This document shows, one piece after another, positions 24,059 through 35,575 of a stretch of 64,000 nt of DNA; positions within the stretch are counted from its first letter, which is position 1, and every line of letters starts with the position of its first letter. The notes under the pieces were generated by a model. The model did no database searches and was not told the DNA's origin. It worked only from the letters and a program-made list of their open reading frames with translations. The position numbers were made by a program, and so were the translations under genes. The stretch comes from Aptenodytes patagonicus (taxonomy: Eukaryota; Chordata; Aves; Sphenisciformes; Spheniscidae), in the NCBI RefSeq assembly GCF_965638725.1, contig NC_134982.1, forward strand, positions 58,279,816 to 58,343,815. Reading direction: 5' to 3'.

Positions 24059-24212
24059 GCAAAGGACTAGGGCCTGAGGAAATGTAGAAGACTGGCTCAT
24101 TGAAGTGGAAGAAGTGATGCACACTTCTCCTGTGTACCTGACAAACTGTGCTGTTGCTGATTATCAGACCAGAACAAGAAGGAAATGGTTTGCTCATGGA
24201 AACCCATCTCAG
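24059..24212 (+). pseudogene. DNAH6: DNAH6 exon NVEEWL with 1-base deletion
   Basis: Acceptor tagcttag, GKGL, a one-base deletion, then NVEDWLIEVEEVMHTS and ending RKWFAHGNPSQ before donor GTAAGA (24213). This matches DNAH6 GKGLKARGNVEEWLGKVEEAMFTS and DWVVAGHPSQ. Confidence 0.92.
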
Positions 24213-24674
24213 GTAAGACCTGACATTTTTTTCTATGCAACCTTTTCTTTTAAATTGTGAACTTAGTCTTTGATCTTTCAAGAACTTACACAAATGTTTT
24301 AAGCATACCAGCAATTGAACTTAAAGATGTGCATTGCTTGCAACATAATAACCTTATGTTTTTGTATGGCACCCTCCATACATGGCATTATAATGCTTGC
24401 TCTGTTTATATACCTGGGATCAGGCTCTTGCACTAGAAACAAATAGCTCAAAAAAAAAAAAAAAAAAAGGTAGGGGCAGGATTCCTTGAGCAGGAAAATG
24501 TGTCTATGTGAGAGGATCTGCACAGTAGAGTCAGGGAGTGTAGCTTCATGGATGTTGTTTTCAGCAGGTGGTTTGTAGCAGTTTAATGCAGGACTGGACT
24601 GAGCCATACAAATAGCCCGGTATCAAACCTTTCTTAGATGTATCAGTAATTCTTTTTGTACTTCTTTCATACCG

Positions 24675-24773
24675 ATTATACTGACTGTCTCACATTGCTT
24701 GTGGTGTCGTGATTTTACTCAGTGTTCGGAAGACGAACGTGGTCATTTACAGGATTTGATAGAATTTGAAAAA
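24675..24773 (+). pseudogene. DNAH6: DNAH6 exon with both splice sites lost
   Basis: Open frame ILTVSHCLWCRDFTQCSEDE then HLQDLIEFEK, matching DNAH6 ILTVSQIMWCRDLTECLETE then HIQALKNFEK. The two bases before the exon are CG rather than AG, and no GT follows the end (AAAATATTT). The exon body has no stop, but could not be spliced normally. Confidence 0.88.
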
Positions 24774-25817
24774 ATATTTTTGATGTATTGATGTTCATAA
24801 GCTTTTTCTAGCTTCTAAAATGTTTAATGTGTTATTGTGTTGTGCTTCAGCTCTGGATTAATTTTTAAAAAGAAAGTAGTCATATGTCCATTTAAGTGGA
24901 TTAGAATATAGATCTGGTTTGTTGTAAGCCCACTGACATTCACATGCCTGAATGTCTCCGGGTTTACTCTGCTATGGAAATTCTTAGTTGCACCATTATG
25001 TGAAAGCTTTTGAGCTGGTTTGATTCCAGGTGATGGCTAGAGTTGATACGGATTTTGGAAACGCAAGGCTACAGCAAGACTTCAAATATTTTACTTCCTT
25101 TTTCAGGAAAATCAGAACTAGCTAATCTTTTGTGCTGAATATGATGGAAATGCTTTAAAAATAAACTTTTTCTCTAGTTGTGTTTACTCCACTGAAACCC
25201 ACAGATTTTTTTTCTCCCCTAACTGGTCTTCAAAGAAGAGCTAAATGGAATGGGTCTTGACCAAGCCTGAGATTGTGGTTAATGCCACTAATGGCCAGCA
25301 TTCCTCAAAACCAGGAGTGCAAGCTTCATTTAGGCCACAGCTATGGAGATGTAATTACGTATAAGCCGTTTTAGGGAAGGGCTAGTAAAATTAAGTGTGT
25401 AAGCATCAGAAAAAATGCTCAGATGTTCCAGGTTAATTGTTCTTCTATAGCACTGCGTACTATTTGCTTCCTAATAAGGAAGGTATTACAGAACTATCCT
25501 CTGCATAGTAATAGCTATTTGGTTTTCTCCTATTTCTTATAGTGATTATATACTTTATAGGGACTATATTTAAATGTGTAGTTTTTACTTTTCTGTACTT
25601 AGAACCAATCCAAATATATAAAAATTGCAAGCAGCTTTATTCTACTATTCTCTGTAAGTTTTACTGATACCATTATAAATGTGTCAGTTTTGGTTTTTAG
25701 TCATGAACTAAGCAAATGTTTCTTGCTGACTGTATCTGTTGAAACTTGGATAACCTTGAGAGCTGTATTATACACTCTGTAAGAAAATGACCCTATAATG
25801 TGTTTCTTCATTTCCAG

Positions 25818-25938
25818 AGATGTACCAGCTGGACTCGTTCTTAGTAATCTTCCTAAATTACACAGAGACCATATAACAGCACTGGTAACTATTGATAAGC
25901 ATGCCAGAGGCATTGTTACTGGGCTTTTGACAGAAAAG
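25818..25938 (+). pseudogene. DNAH6: DNAH6 exon before AAA1, still open
   Basis: Acceptor catttccag, frame LSNLPKLHRDHITALVTIDK and HARGIVTGLLTEK, donor GTATAG. It matches DNAH6 RGSLPKLHRNILTALITIDV HARDIVTELVQSK. No disabling change in the exon or its sites. Confidence 0.92.
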
Positions 25939-25997
25939 GTATAGTGTTTCTCCTTGTACAAACCTGCCCAGGGTAACAGGGTGTTTCATTTCTGTAG

Positions 25998-26152
25998 GTG
26001 AACTCTGCTGACAGTTTTGATTGGTAAAAGTAGCCACATTACTACTGGGACTTGGGTCTGGATGACCCTGCCATTAGAATGGGTTTATCCCAGTATACGT
26101 ATGGTTATGATTACCTAGGGGCATGTCCAAGTTTGGTTATAACCCCAGATAC
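25998..26152 (+). pseudogene. DNAH6: DNAH6 exon leading into AAA1, two stops
   Basis: Acceptor tttctgtag; SFDW-stop-K-stop-PHYYWDLGLDD then RMGLSQYTYGYDYLGACPSL, matching SFDWQRQLRYYWDIDLD and RMALSQYTYGYEYLGACPRL. Both conserved Gln codons have become stops: TAA at 26025-26027 and TAG at 26031-26033, each one base from CAA or CAG. After VITP the homology stops; the donor is not clear. YTYGYEYLG marks the entry to AAA1 in all dyneins. Confidence 0.95.
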
Positions 26153-27468
26153 TGTATGAATTTGGCTATAATTTTTGTTATTGTTCAGTTAATGCCGTGT
26201 TGGATTTTTATTGGATGCAGCTGTAGATAGTTTGTATTTATCGTTTGTAACCACTTGTAGGCATTTAGTTTTATAGTTTGTACACATTAGTATGACATTG
26301 ACTTGCAGCATGAACAAAGTGGGTTAACCTGTGTAGGGTATTCAAAGATTGTGGGCTTGCAACTGATAACTTTTGCTAGTTGTACCTTTAAATAAATAAT
26401 TTAAAATGTCCTAAGCTTACATAAGGTGTGTAATCCATCCAGTCTTTAATACCTGCATCATTGTCATATAAGATGAGCAATTTATCAATACCTTCAGCTT
26501 AAGTTTATGATTTCATTCAGACCAAACTAGTCAAACCCACATTTGTAAAAACTAGCCTCATGTATAGTAAGAAATGTCATGCTTGTACATATGGGCATTT
26601 AAACTCAAGCTGAAGATGTTTTTGAATATAGAATTATTCTCAGATATACCTACGCTCTGTACCTGTGTGAATCTCTGTACATGCCATTCCTGTGGCTTGG
26701 CATATATAACTGCTGGACCAGCTCAACGCTTTAATTCCCTTTTTACTGAAGAAATTCTCAGTGATGACCAGATCATTGCCATTCTTAACTTCTTGAACAA
26801 CACAGAAGGGATTAAATAGGGCTTGCAAACTCAACTTGTTAGGCATCCCTTAACTGACAGATTGGGGCCTACTTGAGTGTAGTGGATTTTTTTGTTTTAG
26901 TTTTTCACAGAAAATGGCAGTACCTTGTAGACTGCAAATACACACACCTGTCCATAGATTTCACAAGTTTGCCATTCTTTGGGAAAGTTAATCTATTCTT
27001 TAATAGTAGAATTCTGTAACATTGGAAATAGTGGAATTCACTCAGTGGAATAACCTGGTTTTGCATATAAGCAGTTTGTTATATTACCTGTGACAGTAAA
27101 GTACCTATCTGTAAATCTTTCCTCCCTGCTACCCCACGTAAGGTACCAGTTCTCAAGTGCAATCTCTATGGCTGGCTCTACAGTTTTCAATCTCAGTCTT
27201 TAATTGCATGGCAATATGCTATCTTTTGTCTCAAGATATCCATCTTGGCCATGCATGGCTGCTAGATTGTTGGAAGTCTGTAGAAAGCGGACTTTTCTTT
27301 TGGGCTGGCTGGAGGAGGAAAGAGATCTGTCGTATCTGCCAGGTTTCTTCTGCAGATATGAAGAAACTGAATGATTCTTTTCCTGAAACTGAATTATTTC
27401 CTACCGTAAAGCAGTTAAAAAATCTAACACTAAGTTCCTAAATAAGCTCTAAAAGTTCTTCTTCTCAG
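26153..27468 (+). other. expected AAA1 P-loop exon not found
   Basis: The exon for the AAA1 Walker A motif (GPAGTGKTET in dyneins), the main ATPase site, should lie here because its neighbours on both sides are present. No such sequence is visible in any plus-strand frame. Open frames at 26574-26819 and 27157-27441 show no dynein similarity. Deletion or extreme decay is inferred. Confidence 0.6.
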
Positions 27469-27603
27469 ATAATGGGATGTTTCTTCAGTAGCTTGGCTCA
27501 ATTTGGGATATAGTGCTGCTTTGAATTTAATTGCATTGATATTGAAGTTATTTCTGTGATTGCGCAGCAGCTGATTACCTTCCAGAATGCTAAAGTTACA
27601 AAG
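27469..27603 (+). pseudogene. DNAH6: DNAH6 AAA1 Walker B exon, destroyed
   Basis: Acceptor cttcttctcag, then MGCFFSSLAQFGI-stop-CCFEFNCIDIEV and ISVIAQQLITFQNAK, donor GTGGAG. The family reads [27 protein letters not shown]. The Trp is TAG (27511-27513) and the first acidic residue of the Walker B core CFDEFNR is missing, leaving CFEFNC. This Asp coordinates Mg-ATP in AAA1, so the site would be inactive even without the stop. Confidence 0.95.
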
Positions 27604-28719
27604 GTGGAGTCTTTTTCTATTTCATATTAAAACAAATAGGTATTTATGTACATCATAAATGTATTTCATACTTTGAAGACCATCAGGATTGCTGATACCA
27701 CTGTAAACTGTTTTGGTTTTTTTATTTTAGCCAAAGAGTGAATGTCACATGGGGAGCATCAGGGAAATGTTCTCATCCATAACCAAGCCACAGCCCTGAG
27801 GGCCTGAATCTCCAGTCTCTGTACTCATTCAGTCCTTATCTTTTAATGTCTGTATATCAATTTAAGCATTAATTGTTAGTAATTAAGGATCTTATTCATT
27901 GAACTTTGTAGATCTTATCTTTTATCCCTTCTTACAGGCCTGAAGAAACCTATAGGATTATGCACAGAACCAGGAGTATCTGAGCCTAGTTTCATTGTTA
28001 GTTTCATTGCAATCTGTTCAAGAAACAAGTATTTGGTTGTTTCAGCAGCATTTAGTCCTTGAACATTCATTCCCTCGAGGAATAGGAGAGTCATCTTTTT
28101 CCCTATTTTGACATATCACTTGGAAGTAGGAGTCATGCTATTACTAATGCACATACTGCAGTCAAGAATGCCTGGACTGCAAAAAAAGATAGAGACAGTA
28201 GGTGCTGTTTCCAGAATTGCACCTGTTATGGCATCTTTCTTGGTGCTGAATTGAAATCAACCAGGTTTTATGGCAAGGGGAGTAACTTTCTGTCATCAGT
28301 TTTAGTTAATGGTGGAAATTAAGTGTTTATTTGAAATTCTTGGGGGTTTTGTTTTTTTTTTTTTTTAGTTAAGCACCAAAAAATGTTTATATTTATTAAA
28401 GCACAGCATTGTTCAAAGATTATTCCCATACCAGATCTGAACATATTACTTAGTTCAGGCACCTAATACATATGTTTTTTTCAGTAAAAGTGAGCTTGTG
28501 CAAGAGACCTCTGCATTCATTTAATGTTAGAACTAAGACCAATGTACCTAATATTTCCTTAATTTAGTCCATGTTGCTTTGCTTGTAGATTATGCAGTCT
28601 TACAATTTCCTACTTTTAAAGCCATATTCCAGAGAGTCTGACAAATTATTCCCTAATCTTACTTGTACCCCTAAACATCCCTGTGATATTAAGCTACAGC
28701 CTGTCTACATATCACCAAA

Positions 28720-28935
28720 TTGTGCAGTGCAAATTGTCATGGGGAGTGTTTGTGTATACATCATGTTTACATGAACACACAGTGTACTTGTGCAGGTGAT
28801 GATGCCCCAGTGTATGTGACTTTGGCCACCAGTGCCTGTGAAGTATCTTTGTGGCTGCCAGACAGCTTGCATCTGATTAAGGATGCCATTACCCAGCAGT
28901 TCCCTCACTACAAGCTCTTCATTTACTCTGGCTAA
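28720..28935 (+). other. unassigned open segment
   Basis: An open frame follows an acceptor-like gtgcag at about 28796 and reads VTLATSACEVSLWLPDSLHL and ends QFPHYKLFIYSG-stop. It lies where the AAA1 exon with the motif LPDNLKALFRPFAMMVPNYAL should be. LPD-L and P-Y-L fall at the same spacing, but the rest does not match. I do not recognise it with confidence. Confidence 0.25.
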
Positions 28936-29730
28936 GCCAAGGGTCAGGCTTAGTGGATGCAGCTTCACATTTCAAAGATTACCAGATACTTTGCTGTAAT
29001 CTAGCTTCACCCTACATGTTCCATGCCAGAGTATTAGGGTGCCACCCTACAGGAAAAAGAAAGGAGAAAGGATTGCTTGACATTGTTGCTTGGTATTAAT
29101 GAATTACAAGAAGTTTGGAAACTAGTCCCTACTTCTCCACGTATGATTGTATACATTTACTATTGCTGTCAATGAATTTACAAATACGCCTAGATATATT
29201 TTAAACTATTTTCTTGAAAGTTGAATCTATTTATTAAAATAAACTGGTTTAATTCTTCAGAGAATTCATTTTTCTGTGGACACAAAATGTACTAAATATC
29301 ATTTAGATACATAAACCCAGAAGTCTAATTTTTTTTCCTATGTTTACTTTTAATTGCACTTTTACTAGTCTGTCTTCTACAGCTGCACTTTGAAACATTT
29401 AATTCTACTTTTGACAATTCAGACACCCAGGTTTTTTAGCTATGATAACCTGAAATGCACACTTAACTTCTTATCCTGACTTGCAGATTTTTTGCAGAAA
29501 ATATTAAATATATGTTCTTTTTCGACCCTAGTATTTATACATGAGAGAATATATAATGGTTAAAAGTGCCAACAGAATTAATAACTGCAAAATCTCTATT
29601 ATTTGAAAGTACATATGTCTCGTGTGAGATTTTGTTCCCTTTAGGGTAAATTCTGTGAAAAGCACAAAGTCTATATCTACAAAATCTTTCAAATGTAAAC
29701 AGAATTATACATGTCTTCCTTCCTGCCCTC

Positions 29731-29743
29731 CCCCCCCCCCCCC
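29731..29743 (+). repeat. poly-C run at a former splice acceptor
   Basis: An uninterrupted C tract replaces the end of the polypyrimidine tract directly before the DNAH6 exon at 29745 and is followed by CG where AG is expected. Confidence 0.9.
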
Positions 29744-29744
29744 G

Positions 29745-29893
29745 GTAATATTGTATTCTGAAGAATTTGACTCTAGCAAACCTCTTGCAAGGAAGATGAC
29801 CCAAATGTACAAACTCTGCAGTGAACCGCTCTCTCAGCAAGATCACTATGACTTTGGAATGACAGCAGCTAAGTCTGTGTTAAAAATGACCAA
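29745..29893 (+). pseudogene. DNAH6: DNAH6 AAA1 C-terminal exon, open but acceptor lost
   Basis: VILYSEEFDSSKPLARKMTQ, MYKLCSEPLSQQDHYDFGMT and AAKSVLKMT match DNAH6 almost residue for residue. The exon is open and the donor GTAAGT (29894) joins in phase to the next exon. The acceptor is replaced by a run of about 14 C ending CCCG, so the AG is now CG. Confidence 0.96.
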
Positions 29894-30405
29894 GTAAGTT
29901 TCTCTATACACTGCAGGTTATGATAACCTTATGAAAATCTCTGAAAATGTTTCAATTCAGCCACTGGTTATTTTTTTAAAAGCTACAGTTGTCAGCAATC
30001 CAAAAGAAGAGGACATTTAGATGCCAAGGGAAAGATGGTATTTACCTTAATGGATCTCTCAGAACTCTGTTAGGTAGCATCAATTTGTTTTGGTGACATG
30101 GTTAGCTAACTTTGTTTCCATGTTCAGTATTATTAGGAAATAAATAATAGATAAACACCAGCCAGTCAAAAATGGGAATTTGGAAAAAAATAAGTGTTTT
30201 TCTAGCTGTTTACAGCATTATTATGTGAGTATGTGAATAGAATCAGATCAAATCAATCCAAATAAATAATAGTTTTGACATTTAATCCATTCACTGGGTA
30301 TTTAAGTAATCCATTAAATATTTCTAAATAATAGTGTATGTAAGTCTGAACAATTAAGTAAAATTAAGTAATCTTTATTCATTATTTTTTGTTCTATTTC
30401 TCTAG

Positions 30406-30508
30406 ATCACTAAAGAGAGAAAACTCAGATCTGAATGAAGACATGATTTTAGTAAGAGCTTTAAGTGATTAACTTAAAGTTTCTTGCAGATGATGTGCTA
30501 TTGTTCAG
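30406..30508 (+). pseudogene. DNAH6: DNAH6 exon between AAA1 and AAA2, deletion
   Basis: Acceptor tatttctctag, then SLKRENSDLNEDMILVRALS, which matches SLKRENPDLNEDVVLIRALQ. A small deletion removes the frame at DSN and it resumes as NLKFLADDVLLF (NLPKFLTDDALLF). The donor appears lost: the exon ends at TTCAG followed by GCTTTT. Confidence 0.93.
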
Positions 30509-32950
30509 GCTTTTTTTTTTAGTGTAATACTTTGGTTTTTATTGCATAATCATGCTATAAATGTTACGATAGTAAAACACTACTACACCTGTTACTCTAA
30601 GTTTAGTTTAACATGCATCATAGTGTAGCTTAACTTGTTTGATAGGAAGAGAGTTACATTTTTGTCTCACACTACCCTGTCTGGCACTGTGTTCTGTTCA
30701 TGGTAACTTTGAGAAAAATCCATCCAGTCCTTTTGGTCTTTACTTTTTCAAGTTTGGATTTTAATATCTTTTTTATTATTTTTGCAACTTCAAATAAAAA
30801 AAAATACTTTTGTCAAAAATAAGTACTTTTAGGAAAGTTGGATACTTTACCAGCATTTTTTCAGCACCAGGTTTATTACTTTGGATAAGAATTTTGAAAT
30901 TCAGCATAGATATAATTCTGTGTCAGGGAACTATAATTTTGCTGCCTATTAAAAAAAAAAAAAGGCTCAAAGTGCTCACATTACAATTTTCTAAAAATTG
31001 CTTATGCATACGAGGGAGGTCCCACCCCTTTTTGTTTTGAACACAATACCTTTTTATTTAGAAGAAAGTGCAGTAGGAGGCAAGATGACTTTTTATCTCT
31101 GCTATTGATTGGATGTTAATAATTAATTGCTGTTCACTGCTCTTATTGTTAATGTTTGTGACATCCCTGTGTTATTAAGGGAAGAAATACCTGTCCTTCT
31201 CCCTCTCTCAGCCTCATTTAGGAACTGATTGAGGGCTTAGGTCTTTCCTAAATGGTAGGAAGGAGCTTTCATTCTGATGTATATCTGCTTTGAGTCTTAG
31301 TATCAGAATAAATTTGCTGCATCTGTCTGTGGGCTTGACAGTGTTGTCCACAAAGTTGAACTCCTATGTAAGCAATTTGGAGCTTCATAGTCATGCATGT
31401 GTTGGCTGCCTCACAAGACTAAGCATTTTACTGCTGTCTGCAGCTCATTAGCATGTTGTCTAAAGTGACAGAAATTTCACAACTGCACCTGATTTTTTTT
31501 CATGTTATTATAAAAACACACACAAAACCCCCCTCTTGCAGTGCAAAAATATGTAAAAGAGATTGAGAGGACTAATTTAAACTCTGAAAAGATAACAAAT
31601 TACTGAATTAGTTTTGTTACTTAATTTTGACCACATTTGCTTGTACACTTCATCAGCTTTCATGGAATCATGATTATGCACTACTTCACAAAAACCTTCA
31701 CTGACTTAGTCTGTTTTGAAGGTCTGCAGTGTTCATAAAAGCATCAGGTTTATTTTGTAAACAAAACAGTTGCTTGGAAGGATTATACCTTGGAAGGTAT
31801 ACTATATATACAGTAAACTATACTATAGTTTAGTATACTACCTATACTAAACTAATTCAGTTTAGTACCTGAAAGGCATGTAACAGGTATAAAAAACACT
31901 GATGCAGAAACATGATTAAACCTCTTGTCTGTGCCTGAGGAGATTCAGATTCTGTTGCTAGCTTGCCAATTTCCTTCCTAAAACTAGCGGCCAAATCATA
32001 TTTAACAGAAATATCACTAATTTCTCATTTTCTGAGGACCTAACTTTATATATTGTGAGCTTAGTTCAGACAGATCAAAAATTTCAAAAAACTGTCACAT
32101 GGAGAGGTATTAGTTATGTCTCCTTAGGTCAGATCTGATTTCAGATTTTGCACTCACCAGGCCTCCCTCCACAGTGAGTGCACTCAGGGTTGGAAATGGC
32201 TGTCTTAAATAGTTTCCATGTACTCTTTTAGTGCCAGAAGACATTAGTCAAAGGTGCTTGAAACTTTAGTTCTTGCACCTCCCTAAATGTTCCTGCAAAG
32301 GAAATTGTGATACAGGAATGATTGCATTACCTGGTGGTGGTTTCTTGGTGTCATTTCATGTCAGTAGAGGCAAAATCTTCTCAGTATGTTGGGGATGAGG
32401 ACCCAAAAGAAGCTTCCACTTCTTTGAGACCTGCAATGGAAAAGCTGTTTCCTTTGCCTGCTGTGTTTATGTTTCCATTTCAGAGAAACCCTTCCCTGTT
32501 TGTTTTACCATTTGAGGGTAGACTATAACTCTAATTATAATTACTCACCTTCAGTCGCAAGAAGGAAGGTTATAGCACAAGTAAAGGCATTTGTTAATTT
32601 AAAACTGTCCATTTGTGTAGGTTTTAAAACATCACTCCAGGCAGGCTCTTGGCCCTGTGTAATCTCCTCCAAGGCATCAGGGAAACCAAGCATACCTTGG
32701 CTGAGCAAATCTGTATGCCAACTTGTGAAATTTTACTGAAAATATTCAGGGGAACTCAAGTGCTTTATTTTTTGTTTTTGATTTCATTAGCCCTGGGCTT
32801 TGGTGATTTACTTAACATACTTGCCTTGTAGTTAATAGAAAGTAGTTCATCTCATTCATGACAGCTGGACCTTTTTCAAATGGTACTCTGCAGGAAAATA
32901 CTGTACAAAATACTTTTTAACCAATATTTATTCCTCATTGGGGCACTCAG
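30509..32950 (+). other. AAA2 region exons not recognised
   Basis: The exons for AAA2, including its P-loop GPTGGGKT and the conserved WIENMNTVLDDNK and SPATVSRCGM motifs, should lie here, but I find none. An imperfect inverted repeat of TATACTA/TAGTATA units occurs at about 31,790-31,860. The rest is AT-rich with no recognised element. Confidence 0.5.
31785..31870. repeat. imperfect palindromic TATAC/GTATA cluster
   Basis: Overlapping inverted repeats such as AAACTATACTATAGTTT and GTATACTACCTATACTAAAC occur over about 80 bases. Probably a decayed AT microsatellite; no flanking element is recognised. Confidence 0.6.
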
Positions 32951-33129
32951 AATTACATACCATTATCTGCCTGACTTTTGTTTTCTGCTTCTCATGGTCA
33001 GTGGGTGGAAATTAAACTGAATACTACTGGGATGATTTTGATATATTTGTGAGACAACTGTTTGAGGAAAACCCTGAGGCCAAAGTAAAGAAACCTGGTG
33101 ACAGTGTAGCGGAAATCTGGGAGGCCAAA
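32951..33129 (+). pseudogene. DNAH6: DNAH6 exon between AAA2 and AAA3, with TAA stop
   Basis: Acceptor gcactcag, then ELHTIICLTFVFCFSWSVGG N-stop-TEYYWDDFDIFVRQLFEEN PEA, matching DNAH6 KLNTILCQTFVFCYLWSLGG NLTENYYDSFDTFIRTQFDDN PDA. The Leu of GGNLTE is TAA (33013-33015), one base from TTA. The C-terminal few codons are diverged. Donor GTAATA after 33129. Confidence 0.93.
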
Positions 33130-35012
33130 GTAATAATTTTGAATGCAGAAATAACAAGAATAATATAATTTTCTTACTAAAATACCATGTCTCGGGTACC
33201 TATAGTCATTAGAGTTCCTATGTTAGTTTTTTAAGCCTCACAGCCTGGTTCTTTATTGCCTGTGTGCTGTATATTCACTTTCACCTATACAGCTATCAAT
33301 TTATAAAGGCATAGTTTATGTCAACATTTGTAACTTCACATTTCAGGTGTCAAGTGATTAATCAAAATGCAGAGAAGTAGCATATCAGGATACTGCTGTG
33401 CTCATCATGGTTTTTTTTCTTTCTGAGAACATACACCTGCTGTGCAATTACTTTATAATTATCCTTAATTCATTCTATACTTGTATGCCCTTGTATTGCT
33501 AGACAGCTGCCATAATGTGACAATGGTGATTCCACCCATCAGTAAAATATATGATATTTTTCTGGATCCTTATGCCCCTCTGGGATGTATCTCTTCCCTA
33601 GGACATACTGCTTCCTTTTGTTTCAAAACCCTGTTCAGATTATCTCATAGCTGTAGGAAGATGTCCTGATGTGTGTTGGTATTTTTGAGCACTGAAACAG
33701 CTGCTACCCAAGTCCTAAGAGTACAGAAGTGTTCATCTTCTGTTCCACATTTGTTCTCGGGTATCCCAACCTAAACTTCACCTCACCTATCTTATTGGCA
33801 GAGCCCAACAGTACTAGTCTCAGCAATGATGGTAATAGGGAAATAGGTGAAAAAGCAGGTCATGGTGGCGCTGCAAATTTCAGGGGACACCTTTAAGAGC
33901 TACCAGTGAATCCTGCACAGAAATCTCTATTCTGCTGAAGGGAAGTGACTTGATATTCAGGGCAGCCAGGTGCCAGCTGTGCATTCCTTATGCTGTCTGA
34001 GACTTCCCAGGAATACATGCATAGCAGTGAGCCTTCTTCACTCCCTGTAGTCCAGCAGGCTGGTTTGTAGTAGCCAGATTTCTTCCTGGCACAGTGAGTT
34101 CCATCTGATGTTCATTCCAGGGCTGTTCATCTGTTAAGTGATATATGAATACATCTGTGTTTGGTGGAAACTGGCTGTGAGACTAAAGAAGTATAGCAAA
34201 GAGTATTTATTTAACAGTGGAGTCCTTCAAAATTATCAGGCATTGATCCTTAATACATTAATTAGCGATCTTAAAAGTTGAAGGGAAGATAGTTGTCCAG
34301 ATTTCTAGATAGTAAAATTAGGGAGGACAGAATAAGAAAAGTATGTCAGAGAGTTGTAATCAGGAGTTCACAACTGTTTACAACTCCTAGGAAAGTGTAA
34401 CATTATGTCAGAGGAAATTCAATGTTGGCACATGCAGAGCAGTGCTCTCATGGACAATGATTTTCTCTGTTCATGCGTCTTACTCTGTTAGTTGGATTAA
34501 CTAGTTCAAGATACAGGCCTGGGCATCATGTGGCCAAACATGATTTTAGGATACATCAAGAAGAAAAAAATGGTAAAGTAGAAAGAGCAACCAAACTCAA
34601 TTTAGTTTTAAGAAGAAAATACACCTGGAGCAAGTTATTCTATAGATCTTTCTCAGCTTTATTTCCTCTAGAATATGCGGTTTTGGTAAAAAAAGATTGC
34701 TGAGTTTGTATTCATTGTTCCTGAGCAACAGGCATGGCAGGTGCAATGTGAGTTATCCTGGGTACATTGGTTCATGCTGCTATGCCTTTCTGGAAGTGGA
34801 GAGGAGTAGCGTAACAGCCTGTTGCAAGGTGAACTGGAAAGCACAAGCAAAGGTTGGCATCTGTTTCACTTCTTCCGTTCCTTTGAATTATTTCATTGAA
34901 CTGTGTGCATGATTGCATAATGAAGCATAAAATGCATGCATGTAACTATACATAGCTGGAAATATGCTATAGTTGTTACTAGTAATTTTGCGTTTCTTTC
35001 TGATGTCTGTAG
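33130..35012 (+). other. intronic sequence, no exon recognised
   Basis: One exon with the AAA3 P-loop (GITGVGKS in DNAH6) is expected here and not found. Open frames at 33481-33669, 34473-34703 and 34697-34912 have no recognisable features. Confidence 0.5.
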
Positions 35013-35146
35013 TTGCAAAGGGACTGCTAAAACAAATTTAAGATAGACAGGCTATGTGCAAATTTATCTAAATTTCTCTGCTCAGACTTCATCAAGAACA
35101 CAAGAGATTATTGAATCCAAATTAGAGAAGAAAAAAAAATATTGAG
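35013..35146 (+). pseudogene. DNAH6: DNAH6 AAA3 exon with TAA stop
   Basis: Acceptor gatgtctgtag, then AKGLLKQI-stop and, after a small indel, GYVQIYLNFSAQTSSRTQEI IESKLEKKK, matching AKGLLNKIQ and GYVPVYLNFSAQTSSARTQEI IESKLERKRK. The Gln codon is TAA (35039-35041). One Ala of SSARTQ is missing in frame. An A9 run near the end shifts the frame before donor GTAATT. Confidence 0.94.
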
Positions 35147-35204
35147 GTAATTATTTTCCTAATTATTTCTTTATTTGAATGGTAACATTTTGAAATATTT
35201 TCTG

Positions 35205-35575
35205 CTGCAGATTTTCAGATACTGGAGTTAGGTCCAGTGGAAGGCCACCAAGGTGGTCAGGGGGCTGAAACACTTGACATATTAACAAAGGTTGCAAGAA
35301 CAGTGTTTGTTTAGCCTGGAAATGAGAAAACTCAGGGGATATAAAGATTTATCATTTTTTCTTTTTTACCATGTGGGTGAGCAAATACTGGGATAGAGGT
35401 GGTCTATCCTATCCTTGGACATGCTCACCACTCTACCGGACAAGTAGAGACAAGTGCTCTACTGGATAAGAAACCTAATTTGATTAGTCCTGCTTTGAGC
35501 AGAAGGTTGGAATGAAAGATCTCTGGGGGGCCCTTCTGGCCTAAATTACTTTATGATTCTATGGTTCACTGATTC
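35205..35575 (+). mobile_element. old CR1 3' fragment
   Basis: Diverged CR1 3' end: AAGGCCACCAAGGTGGTCAGGGG near the left and GAAGGTTGGAATGAAAGATC ... CCTTCTGGCC ... TTTATGATTCTATGG at the right, the last being the CR1 tail repeat. No frame survives. Confidence 0.8.

Noticed and set aside
26700-26760. TAGPA motif near 26,716 as a relic of the AAA1 P-loop
   Set aside because: Only four residues match, no GTGKT follows, and the surrounding frame shows no dynein similarity.
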